Positions 14,730 to 21,250 of a stretch of DNA of 21,632 nucleotides are shown here, piece by piece; position 1 is the stretch's first letter; each line of letters begins with the position of its first letter. Under the pieces are notes generated by a model, which saw only the letters and a program-made list of their open reading frames with translations, had not been told where the DNA came from and searched no databases. The stretch comes from SBAX01 sp964646605 (GTDB lineage Bacteria; Planctomycetota; Phycisphaerae; UBA1845). The stretch spans positions 1 to 21,632 of the forward strand of contig CAZYEX010000083.1 of the NCBI GenBank assembly GCA_964646605.1. Reading direction: 5' to 3'. A program made the position numbers and the translations under genes.

Positions 14730-15515
14730 CTACGCTCCCTCGCCGCCTCGCGCGGCGTTCGATTCCGCCGCCGTGAAATCCGGATAGTGCCTCTCGATCA
14801 GCACCGGCAGCAAGCGGTCGAAGAGCTTGGCGGCGCCCTTCACGCTCTCTTCGCGGGTCGCCCCAGGGAAGCTCACTTCGATCTTGCTGAAGAAGGCATG
14901 TTGGTCGGTCGGATGGTTGATCAACAAGCGCACCGCGTTCCGCGTGGCCACGAACTGTCCGTTGCAGAAGAAAGTGTAGACCACGGAGACCTGCTCGCGG
15001 TCGAAGACCGCCGTCTTGATGAAGGTGCAGACGCGAACGGGCACACGCGGTGGATCAAGCGGCAGCCTCGAGACGGGGACCTCCAGGTTCTCGTGGGCCT
15101 GGGCCGGTTGGTATCCCGCCCCCAACCGACATTCGTCCGGCACATGAGGCACCAGGTTGTGCCCTCCGGTGTCATACGTGATGAAGAGGTGGGCAAAGCG
15201 AAGTGGGTCGTTGGTCGGAACGCCAGCGTCCTCCACATACCAGTTGATGTATTGATCGGTCCCCAAGGCTTCGACCACGACGCTGTCCAGGGCCATACGC
15301 TCCACGACTCGGTAGGGATACAGGGCGTCAGGGGGGATGGCAGCCAGGGGCTCCTTCAGCGATAGCGCGGCCTTGGCGTATACAAGGTTCAACCGGCCGC
15401 CGATGGGACCCAGCAACAGCGCGGCCCCGCCGAGAAGTGCCACCGCCAACACGAAGGACGTCGGGATGGCACGCCGCAAGGCGCTTCCCGCAGCCGGTTG
15501 AATGGCTAAGTCCAT
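14730..15515 (-). CDS. Exosortase-associated EpsI-like protein (DUF3485-type)
   Basis: ATG 15515 gives 261 residues; no clear ribosome binding site precedes it, and TTG 15536 is an alternative. A membrane helix occupies ~18-37. The exported domain carries YRVVERMALDSVVVEALGTD (~68-87), then LFITYDTGG and PHVPDECRLGAGY (~123-135) with Cys129. The last element corresponds to the PH.PE.C.PGAGW signature of EpsI/DUF3485 proteins, which are encoded beside, or fused to, exosortases and help in processing or exopolysaccharide-linked export. Later segments (PVRVCTFIK, VVYTFFCNGQF) continue the domain. It lies directly upstream of the giant TPR gene. No exosortase is in the window, so either it is elsewhere or this pair works alone. 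The assignment rests on motif recognition only. Confidence 0.7.
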   Translation of the reverse strand: MDLAIQPAAGSALRRAIPTSFVLAVALLGGAALLLGPIGGRLNLVYAKAALSLKEPLAAIPPDALYPYRVVERMALDSVVVEALGTDQYINWYVEDAGVPTNDPLRFAHLFITYDTGGHNLVPHVPDECRLGAGYQPAQAHENLEVPVSRLPLDPPRVPVRVCTFIKTAVFDREQVSVVYTFFCNGQFVATRNAVRLLINHPTDQHAFFSKIEVSFPGATREESVKGAAKLFDRLLPVLIERHYPDFTAAESNAARGGEGA

Positions 15516-15524
15516 AGAATAGAA

Positions 15525-15609
15525 TCCGAACCCCAAGCGCCAGCGCGGGGTCCGGGCCCGTCGCTCGCCCTTGACGCTTCGCGTAAAGGGGGGCCGCTCC
15601 GGGTTCGGA
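15525..15609. repeat. 85-bp element with 9-bp terminal inverted repeats (repeat-like)
   Basis: TCCGAACCC (15525-15533) and GGGTTCGGA (15601-15609) are exact inverted repeats bounding a GC-rich core that contains GCGC-CA-GCGC. From memory, a similar core (AAGCGC.AGCGCGGGGTCC) recurs between genes in planctomycete genomes. It lies between the divergent EpsI-like and YWTD genes. The inverted repeats are seen directly; the repeat family membership is inference. Confidence 0.45.
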
Positions 15610-15680
15610 CTGCCACGCTAGAGACCGAGCGCACCCCAGTCAATCGGCAGAAGCCGAGGGTAGGTTTTGGCGGGCAAGGG

Positions 15681-15709
15681 TTGCTATTATGGGCGGGGTG
15701 GGCTATACT
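15681..15709 (+). promoter_or_regulatory. Sigma70-type promoter for the YWTD propeller gene
   Basis: TTGCTA (15681-15686) and TATACT (15704-15709) are 17 bases apart. The predicted leader before GTG 15751 would be about 35 bases. Confidence 0.5.
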
Positions 15710-15750
15710 CTACCTGGTCGCACCCTCGCTCCGGCCCGGGAGGCAGCGTT

Positions 15751-16695
15751 GTGGGACGGTTCTTGGTAGCCGCTATCCTCGTCGTGTTGCTGAGCGCGGA
15801 CTCCCTCCAAGCCCAGAAGATTTACTTCTTCGAGGACACCACAAACAAAATCCGGCGGGTCGATCCTAACGGGTCCAATTTGGAGGACGTGGTCGATACC
15901 TCGCCGTTCGGACCTTGGGCCATTGCGGCCGATCCACTACGGGGACGTCTCTATTGGACCGACCTCGCGGGAGACTTGTACCGGGCGGGCTTCGATGGTT
16001 CCAACCGCGAGTTGATCCCGTTAGCGGGGGAGGCTGTGGGCGTTGGGGTCGACCTGGTACGCGCAAAACTCTACTGGACCTTTGGGTTGGAGGGGTTTCC
16101 GAATGGGGTTGCTCGCTCCGATCTCGACGGATCGAACTCCGCGACGATATACGAAAACAGCAACAACCAGGCGCCGGAACGCGTCGCCTTCGACCTCCTT
16201 GACGGGAAGCTGTACTGGACGGAGGCCCGGCGCGTCCTGCGTACAAACCTGGACGGCGCGAATCTGGAGATCCTCGTCACTACCAGTCTCGATCAGCCCT
16301 CCCCGTTTGGCATCGCCATCGACCCTATTCGGCGAATGCTTTACTGGACGGCGATAACCGGCAACGGGCCTGGAAAGATCCAGCGGTCAACGCTAGAGGG
16401 GCAGCAGATTCAGGACGTTGCTACCCTGGCGCCAAATACGTTGGCGGAAATCGGGATTGATCCTTACGCGGGCAAGATCTACTGGACCGATGCGTATGTT
16501 ATTCGGCGCGCGAACCTCGACGGGACCAATGTCGAGCACGTGACCGACACCAATTTGCCCTACGGTGGGCCGATCGCGCTAGACGCTATCCCACCTCCAA
16601 TTCCAACCGCCTCGACCGGGACACTGGTCGCCATGTTTATCCTACTTCTCATCGCTGGCGGGGTCGTCCTTGGGGGGGGGACAGTCACCTATTAA
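15751..16695 (+). CDS. Exported six-bladed YWTD (LDL-receptor class B-like) propeller with IPTAS C-terminal tail
   Basis: I start at GTG 15751, with GGGAGG 7 bases upstream; this puts a clean signal peptide (GRFLVAAILVVLLSADSLQAQ) at the N-terminus of a 314-residue protein. The frame is open 28 codons further up, but that part overlaps the promoter. Six blades follow, each with an (L/I)YWT(D)-type strand and a (L/R)..LDG.N turn; the first blade is a variant IYFFED. This is the LDL-receptor class B/NHL-like propeller fold, generally a binding module. The C-terminus is IPTASTGTLVAMFILLL, then a Gly-rich run and TVTY: a Pro-containing motif followed by a membrane helix, like IPTL/PEP-CTERM sorting tails but without the terminal Arg cluster. 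Function is unknown; cell-surface location is likely. Confidence 0.85.
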   Translation: MGRFLVAAILVVLLSADSLQAQKIYFFEDTTNKIRRVDPNGSNLEDVVDTSPFGPWAIAADPLRGRLYWTDLAGDLYRAGFDGSNRELIPLAGEAVGVGVDLVRAKLYWTFGLEGFPNGVARSDLDGSNSATIYENSNNQAPERVAFDLLDGKLYWTEARRVLRTNLDGANLEILVTTSLDQPSPFGIAIDPIRRMLYWTAITGNGPGKIQRSTLEGQQIQDVATLAPNTLAEIGIDPYAGKIYWTDAYVIRRANLDGTNVEHVTDTNLPYGGPIALDAIPPPIPTASTGTLVAMFILLLIAGGVVLGGGTVTY

Positions 16696-16733
16696 AATGG
16701 ACCGTTCCCCGCTTCAACGTGCCATCAATCTGA

Positions 16734-16916
16734 CAGTCCGGTGGGCTGAGGGCGTTCGCCGGCGACAACCTTCTCCTCCCCACGGACGTAGCGGACCTTG
16801 ACTGGGATAATCAGTTCAATGAGCCTCTTCCGAAAGACCTTACCGCCGTGGTCCCGAGAATTCGCTTCGTGACCGTAGATTTGGGGGCCTTCGAAATCCA
16901 AACCGTTGGAAACTGA
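16734..16916 (+). pseudogene. C-terminal remnant of a beta-helix (choice-of-anchor Q-like) protein
   Basis: Immediately after an in-frame TGA (16731-16733) a frame without start codon reads ...AGDNLLLPTDVADLDWDN, then FNEPLPKDL and VDLGAFEIQ, and stops at 16914-16916. This is the usual end of planctomycete beta-helix proteins with a choice-of-anchor Q-type tail, where the pattern is AGDN..LP.D..DLD.DG...E..P.D..G.PR....VD.GA(F/Y)E.Q. The several hundred residues that should precede it are missing, so it is a truncated gene. It lies 38 bases after the YWTD gene and could not be expressed without a start. Detection rests on my motif reading. Confidence 0.7.
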
Positions 16917-17083
16917 CCCTCAGGCGGCTTGAAGGGGCCGGTTGCAACCCCTGCAGCAATCCTGGCATACGCCCTTCGCCGGGAATCCGTTCAGCGCCCG
17001 CCGGGCATGACCGATAAACAGGTCGGACCCCGAGCCGCCGAGGGTCGGCTGCGCTCGGAACCCGAAGGAACTCGCTTAGGACG

Positions 17084-17851
17084 TTGGCTTTGCCTCGAAA
17101 CGCCGCATCCAACAGGACCCGACCGAAACCCAAGTGCGTCATCCTGGGCTGCGGCGGGCACGGACGAGTGGTCCTCGACATTCTCGTCCAAGCCGACCAA
17201 TACGAACCCGTCGGCTTCATCGACTCCAATCCCGAACTCGCCGGTCGGCGGATCGACGGACTTCGTGTACTCGGTCAGCCCGACCAACTTCCCGAGCTTC
17301 GTTCCAAGTTGGGGTTCGACTGCGCCATCGTCGCGGTGGGCGACAACGGCGCTCGGCGGGAGTTGGCCGATCGCATGGAATCCTGGGACTTGGAGCTGAT
17401 TTGCGCCATCCATCCCTCGGCGAACCTGGCTCGGAACGTGAACCTCGGTCGGAACGTGGTGATCGCCGCGGGGGCGTTGGTTTGCGCCCACTGTCAGGTC
17501 GGCGACTCCGTGATCCTCAACACCGGGTGCATTATCGACCACGAGTCTCTGATCGGCACGGCCACCCACGTCTGTCCGGGAGCACGGGTGGCGGGACGGG
17601 TCACCATTGAATCGGGGGCCTTCGTAGGCATCGGCGCTACCATCATCCAGCATGTTCATGTGGGCTACGAAGCCGTGGTCGGCGCCGGGGCGGTGGTGAT
17701 CCGCGACGTCGCCCCCATGTCGACCGTGGTGGGTGTTCCGGCTCGGGAAATCAAGGCCATGCCCAAGGGGGCGGCCATCCACTCCTGGCTCGTGCCGGAG
17801 TTCCCATTGCCCTCCCCGGCGGACCGTGCGGTACCCACACCTGTGTACTAA
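17084..17851 (+). CDS. NeuD/PglD-family sugar O- or N-acyltransferase
   Basis: The 255-residue protein has the two-domain layout of the sialic-acid O-acetyltransferase NeuD / PglD family, which transfers acetyl groups from acetyl-CoA to nucleotide-linked or glycan sugars. The N-terminal Rossmann-like part contains VILGCGGHGRVVLDIL (~19-34) and GFIDSNPELAG. The C-terminal left-handed beta-helix of hexapeptide repeats (~108-225) includes ILNTGCIIDHESLIG, where His153 corresponds to the family's catalytic base, and ends VVGVPAREIKAMPK. The start is uncertain: TTG 17084 and TTG 17090 are both possible; AGGA at 17078-17081 favours 17090. No glycan biosynthesis genes are next to it, so its substrate cannot be inferred from context. 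The last ~25 residues are Pro-rich. Confidence 0.9.
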   Translation: MALPRNAASNRTRPKPKCVILGCGGHGRVVLDILVQADQYEPVGFIDSNPELAGRRIDGLRVLGQPDQLPELRSKLGFDCAIVAVGDNGARRELADRMESWDLELICAIHPSANLARNVNLGRNVVIAAGALVCAHCQVGDSVILNTGCIIDHESLIGTATHVCPGARVAGRVTIESGAFVGIGATIIQHVHVGYEAVVGAGAVVIRDVAPMSTVVGVPAREIKAMPKGAAIHSWLVPEFPLPSPADRAVPTPVY

Positions 17852-17973
17852 CCGCCCCCGTTCCGCCCTCAGGCGGGGTCCGAACCGCGTTCGCGGCATC
17901 CGAAACCTCGGGGCCAAGGCGGGTTTCCGGCCTGTTTTCGATTCGTAACGCCCGGAATGTCGAGGGAAAGCAC

Positions 17974-18002
17974 TTGACCTTGGCGATAACGGTGGGCATA
18001 CT
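17974..18002 (+). promoter_or_regulatory. Promoter candidate for the small charged membrane protein
   Basis: TTGACC (17974-17979) and CATACT (17997-18002) are separated by 17 bases; the -35 box is one base from consensus. The start of transcription would be about 50 bases ahead of GTG 18059. Confidence 0.45.
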
Positions 18003-18018
18003 TTTGGGGGTGAGGAGC

Positions 18019-18066
18019 ATGAACCGCGGGCGTAGGCGCCCCGGGGGAGGTACAAACCGTGGATAG
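18019..18066 (+). other. Possible 15-residue Arg/Gly-rich leader peptide ORF
   Basis: ATG 18019 follows a GAGGAG site closely, encodes MNRGRRRPGGGTNRG and stops at TAG 18064-18066, five codons' distance past the upstream edge of the next gene's ribosome binding site and overlapping its GTG start by 8 bases. It lies wholly between the promoter and the next gene, as a regulatory leader would. Chance is quite possible. Confidence 0.25.
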
Positions 18067-18382
18067 TCAAAAGAGACAGAAAGTCGTGTTGGCCGTTGTG
18101 GCCGTGGCCGCCTTAGGCTTCGGTTCCTGGTATTTCTTGGGCGGGGCCGGCGGCTCGACCGAGGCCAATACCCGAGAGGGACCCGCAGAGCGACGCAAAG
18201 TCGAAAAGAAGGAAGATAAGAAGTCCGATCGCAAGCGTGAGGCGAGCAACAAGGCGGCGCCCGAGGCCAAGACCGCGGAACGACGCGAGCGAGCGCCAGA
18301 AGAGGACTCCGGCACCGAGCGCCGCAAGAAACGAAGCGAAAAGAAGGAAGAGAAGAAGAAGACGATCACCCCTGCCGCGTAG
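18059..18382 (+). CDS. Small single-pass membrane protein with highly charged Lys/Glu/Arg tail
   Basis: GTG 18059 follows a strong GGGGGAGG site and gives 107 residues. Residues ~8-28 form a transmembrane helix (VVLAVVAVAALGFGSWYFLG). Residues ~35-105 are almost entirely Lys, Glu, Arg and Asp with a few Ala, probably helical or disordered. I do not recognise a family. Such proteins are common as single-copy hypothetical genes in planctomycetes. The gene has its own promoter and is closed by a strong intrinsic terminator, so it is monocistronic. Confidence 0.75.
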   Translation: MDSQKRQKVVLAVVAVAALGFGSWYFLGGAGGSTEANTREGPAERRKVEKKEDKKSDRKREASNKAAPEAKTAERRERAPEEDSGTERRKKRSEKKEEKKKTITPAA

Positions 18383-18416
18383 GGCTTGGATCGGTCCCAA
18401 CTTCCCGCGATCTGCT

Positions 18417-18450
18417 GCGACGCCCGGCTCACACCGGGCGTCGCTTTTTT
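18417..18450 (+). terminator. Rho-independent terminator
   Basis: A perfect 11-bp stem (GCGACGCCCGG with CCGGGCGTCGC) encloses a 6-base loop CTCACA, and is followed by six T residues. It lies 34 bases after the stop codon of the small charged membrane protein. Confidence 0.93.
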
Positions 18451-18453
18451 GTC

Positions 18454-18483
18454 TTGAGTTCTCTTCTTGGGTCCGGGTAGAAT
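18454..18483 (+). promoter_or_regulatory. Sigma70-type promoter for the VPTAS-tailed secreted protein
   Basis: TTGAGT (18454-18459) and TAGAAT (18478-18483) are separated by 18 bases, directly after the terminator. The leader before ATG 18517 would be about 27 bases. Confidence 0.5.
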
Positions 18484-18516
18484 GGGACGCATTTCGTTTC
18501 GCCGGAGGGAAAGTCG

Positions 18517-19674
18517 ATGGCGCCAAATCACGTAGCGAGAGCAACCTTGGTCGTGGTTGCGCTCACTCTGGACGTTGCCAACGCCGGGGAGCCGCCTACG
18601 GCCAGGATCATGGTCAACCCCGTACCCGCCAAGGTCGGGCCGCCCTACCCGCCGCTCATCGGCGGGGGACCCAACATCGTGGGCAACGAACTCCGCCTCG
18701 ACGCCGGCGGCGTCCGCGTCTGGCTCGAGGTCCAACTCGCGGATTGGGACCCCAACGGAGACGGCTCACCCGGCGCGAGGTTCTTCAAGGTCACGCTCGA
18801 TGGAACCGGACTGCTGGACGCGGACATCAACGGCGACGGTTCTGTCACCGACGACGGCAATCAAGAGAACATCGCCTACGCCGTCGTTCCGTGCATGTCG
18901 CTTCCCGATTGCTTTGCCGCGTTCGGGGAAGCCCTTTCGGGCCAAGCCTGTCGAGATGGCACCTGCCTTCCGGTCTATCCCGACAAGGGGGGGTTTCGTG
19001 CCGACGGGTGGTGTGCGGCCCCGGTTTTATGCAATGAAGGGACCTACGCGACAATAAGTGAGTCCGAGTGGACCGCCTTTGGTCTATATGATGACGACTT
19101 TCGCCCAGACGACGGCACCGTCCGCTGGGGGGCAACCGCGGTCTACGACGTACCCCCAGGTGCGAAGGGGAAATACGCCGTGGAGTTGGACACGGACGAG
19201 ACCTATTTTAACGATGGCAGTTTCCCGTTCACGGAAATCCCGACGCTTTCGGAAACCGGGTTCGTCATTAATGTTCTCACCGGACGCTGCTGCTTCGGGT
19301 CAGGTTCCCCGTTGGAAGGCTGCGTAGATGGGGTGACCCGCGCCGAATGCGGCGACGATGAGCCCGGCACGTTTGTCTTCACGCCGGAGGCGTTCTGCCC
19401 GCCGGACGGTCCCGTTTGCGAACCCGTTACGGTTGCCTGCTGCCACGGCGATCCGTTCGGGCCATGCACCGATGATACCCCAGTGGGCGAATGTCAGTGT
19501 CCGAGTTGTACTTGGGACCAGTTCCGTTCGTGCGACGAGATCGAATGCGCTGCTTCGCCCGTTCCCACCGCATCGAGTTGGGCCATGACGGTCTTGACTT
19601 TGCTGCTCAAGATCGGGGCGAAAATCGTGTTCGGCGGGCGCGTAAACGTGTTCCGCCTCATCCACGAGGGCTGA
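18517..19674 (+). CDS. Secreted Cys-rich protein with VPTAS C-terminal sorting-like tail
   Basis: ATG 18517 follows GGAGGG at good spacing. The 385-residue product has a signal peptide cleaved near VANA-G (residue ~23). The N-terminal half contains two Asp-rich loops resembling dockerin or EF-hand Ca-binding loops (DWDPNGDGSPG at ~77-87 and DADINGDGSVTDDG at ~101-114). The C-terminal half is Cys-rich, with two short repeats beginning CC(F/H)G and containing C.D....(E)C. It ends VPTASSWAMTVLTLLL, then KIGAKIVFGGR and about ten more residues, closely resembling IPTL/PEP-CTERM-type tails of planctomycete exported proteins. The Lys within the hydrophobic segment and the ten residues after the Arg are unusual and may impair anchoring. 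No enzyme domain is recognised. Confidence 0.85.
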   Translation: MAPNHVARATLVVVALTLDVANAGEPPTARIMVNPVPAKVGPPYPPLIGGGPNIVGNELRLDAGGVRVWLEVQLADWDPNGDGSPGARFFKVTLDGTGLLDADINGDGSVTDDGNQENIAYAVVPCMSLPDCFAAFGEALSGQACRDGTCLPVYPDKGGFRADGWCAAPVLCNEGTYATISESEWTAFGLYDDDFRPDDGTVRWGATAVYDVPPGAKGKYAVELDTDETYFNDGSFPFTEIPTLSETGFVINVLTGRCCFGSGSPLEGCVDGVTRAECGDDEPGTFVFTPEAFCPPDGPVCEPVTVACCHGDPFGPCTDDTPVGECQCPSCTWDQFRSCDEIECAASPVPTASSWAMTVLTLLLKIGAKIVFGGRVNVFRLIHEG

Positions 19675-19719
19675 AAGTCCGCCCAGGGCGGGGTGACGCT
19701 ACACGCGAGGAGCAGACTC

Positions 19720-19866
19720 ATGCTCTCTCAAAGAATGCTGCCTACGATGCTACGAGGTCCTTGTGCGCTCGTGCTGATCGCGACGATCGCTCGGTCTCCG
19801 ATGGGCCTCGGCGTCTCGGCCGTATTTCCGTCGGCCTCAGCGGTCAAGCGCCGGCAGACTGCGTGA
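19720..19866 (+). CDS. Possible truncated secreted-protein gene (48 residues)
   Basis: ATG 19720 has a good GAGGAG site 7 bases upstream. The product is a basic start, a hydrophobic core (CALVLIATIA) and a possible cleavage site (GLGVSA), i.e. a signal peptide, followed by only about 14 residues and a TGA. Position and layout suggest the 5' remnant of a secreted-protein gene whose remainder was lost, or a tiny exported peptide. It is too short to assign. Confidence 0.4.
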   Translation: MLSQRMLPTMLRGPCALVLIATIARSPMGLGVSAVFPSASAVKRRQTA

Positions 19867-19896
19867 TTCGCTTGGCCAGCGCCGTTGGCGCGGACG

Positions 19897-20472
19897 TCAA
19901 CCATGCCCCCATTCGGCTTCCAACCCGTCGGCGATTCGTTGAAGCTCTTCACGGCGTCGGCCTTCAAACATTCGGCAGTTCACCGCACAAAACCGGGTGG
20001 TCAGGGCTGCTTGATCGTCCGGGTTCATCATCCGATCGCCCATAGTGAACAGAATGTTGTCCTCTTTGAAGATGTGATCCGTGAGCAGGTCAACGTACTG
20101 CCTGGCCGCCTTGCAGAATCGTGTTCGGGCGGCGGCGTCGCCGGTGTGAGCGTCGCTCAAAGCGCCGGTCATCTCCTTGGTGAGACCTCGGGCAACTTGA
20201 TGCTCGTACAGCATGACCCCGATGGGTCCACCGTCGCGGGGGATGCCCCGGGATTCAAGAACGGGAAAAAGAAGGTCCTCCTCCTTGCCGTGGTGGCAGG
20301 CGTCGGCGAAGAGTCGGATGAATTCGATGCACTTCGCAAGCGGGGCTTCGGGGAATTCACCGGCCTGCTCGAATCGGTCCATAAGCCCGCCCAGAACCCG
20401 GACCACGCGAAGAATGATCTGGTGCTCGGCTCGCAGCACCGTCACCGGACTTTCCGACTGTTCGCTGTTCAT
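19897..20472 (-). CDS. Hemerythrin (HHE) domain protein
   Basis: ATG 20472 follows a near-perfect AAGGAGG site; the frame is open a further 231 codons upstream but that sequence belongs to other genes. The 191-residue protein is a four-helix hemerythrin domain that binds a di-iron centre through His and Glu side chains. Visible ligands are H17 (RAEHQIIL), H60/H61 and E65 (ACHHGKEEDLLFP), H91 (LYEHQVARG) and H133 with E137 (LTDHIFKEDNILF). Such stand-alone domains act in oxygen or nitric-oxide sensing, iron handling or redox protection. It sits 196 bases downstream of a four-helix membrane protein on the same strand; cotranscription is possible but the gap argues for separate control. Confidence 0.93.
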   Translation of the reverse strand: MNSEQSESPVTVLRAEHQIILRVVRVLGGLMDRFEQAGEFPEAPLAKCIEFIRLFADACHHGKEEDLLFPVLESRGIPRDGGPIGVMLYEHQVARGLTKEMTGALSDAHTGDAAARTRFCKAARQYVDLLTDHIFKEDNILFTMGDRMMNPDDQAALTTRFCAVNCRMFEGRRREELQRIADGLEAEWGHG

Positions 20473-20535
20473 ATCGACCTCCTTGCGGGCTGCCGACCAA
20501 CCTGAAGAAGTTCCTTGGGATCCCGGAGGGCGAAG

Positions 20536-20613
20536 GCTACCGCCAACCCCGTTGCTATCAAAGTCCCACGCCCAGCACGATACCTCGCCGGACGATTGAT
20601 GCGTCAACGTCAC
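20536..20613 (-). pseudogene. Possible PKD-domain fragment
   Basis: Between the hemerythrin and four-helix membrane genes, in the minus-strand frame, the 26 residues VTLTHQSSGEV..CWAWDFDSNG match the core of PKD (polycystic kidney disease-type Ig-like) domains, pattern V.FTD.S.G.I..W.WDF(D/G).NG. No start codon belongs to it and flanking residues do not continue the domain. It may be a relic of a large surface protein. The match is short, so chance cannot be excluded. Confidence 0.4.
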
Positions 20614-20668
20614 GCCGAAAAGTGGAATGCCCCCCTCAGTGCTAATTCCGGTGTCCCTAATTCCCGTT

Positions 20669-21232
20669 TCACCGGGCCGGCGCGTCGTCGTCGACGGCAG
20701 TCCGTGTGGAGGTCCGAATATTCCTAAACAGGTATATGAGGAACCAGATGCCAATGGCAACGTAGGTGCCAAGAAGGGCCGCCGAAGTGACCTCGCCGAG
20801 TTGAGCACGAGCCTTACGGGTCGCCAAGAACACCGAACCGCTGAAATATACAAAATAAAGCAGGTAGAAACAGACGGAGAGGAGCTTGTCGACGGTCCTA
20901 GGATCGAAGCTTCCTCTGGCTTCCAGCCATGTCTCCCAGCCAACAGCACCCTCCAAGTGAGGTTCGATCTCGCGAAGAATGTACCGCCCACAACGCATGA
21001 GCGCGTGATTCTCAGAGAGATAGAGCAGGGCGACCACGATGACGAGGAGTGGGGTCGCAAAAAGTACGATGTCGAGATCGTAGACCTTGGCCAGATAATG
21101 CGCAGCGGGGACCACGGCGATTCCGAAAGCCAGAGTCTTGAAGATCCGGGCTTTGGTTTCCTCAATCTCGCGGCGAAGAGTCAGGAACTGTTCTTTGAGA
21201 AACGTGGATCTGTCCACGGCACTCCCCTTCAT
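20669..21232 (-). CDS. Four-helix integral membrane protein, function unknown
   Basis: The 187-residue protein begins at ATG 21232 with no clear ribosome binding site; GTG 21217, preceded by AAGGGGAG, is a strong alternative that removes five residues. An N-terminal amphipathic helix (FLKEQFLTLRREIEETKARI) leads into four hydrophobic helices at ~33-50, 54-72, 117-137 and 150-170. The loop between helices 2 and 3 carries a conserved-looking SENHALMRCGRYILREIEPH and VGWETWLE. I recall widespread stand-alone hypothetical proteins with this FLKEQ...ALMRCGRYI pattern, but cannot name the family. It follows a small uncertain gene by 18 bases and precedes hemerythrin on the same strand. Confidence 0.75.
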   Translation of the reverse strand: MKGSAVDRSTFLKEQFLTLRREIEETKARIFKTLAFGIAVVPAAHYLAKVYDLDIVLFATPLLVIVVALLYLSENHALMRCGRYILREIEPHLEGAVGWETWLEARGSFDPRTVDKLLSVCFYLLYFVYFSGSVFLATRKARAQLGEVTSAALLGTYVAIGIWFLIYLFRNIRTSTRTAVDDDAPAR

Positions 21233-21250
21233 GCATTTCGCCGAAATAAT

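Noticed and set aside
17863..17876. CCGCC-CTCA-GGCGG hairpin after the acyltransferase gene as a terminator
   Set aside because: The stem is only 5 bp and no T-tract follows.
20473..21165. N-terminal extension of the hemerythrin frame by 231 codons
   Set aside because: A strong ribosome site precedes ATG 20472, and most of the extension is antisense-frame sequence within the four-helix membrane gene.
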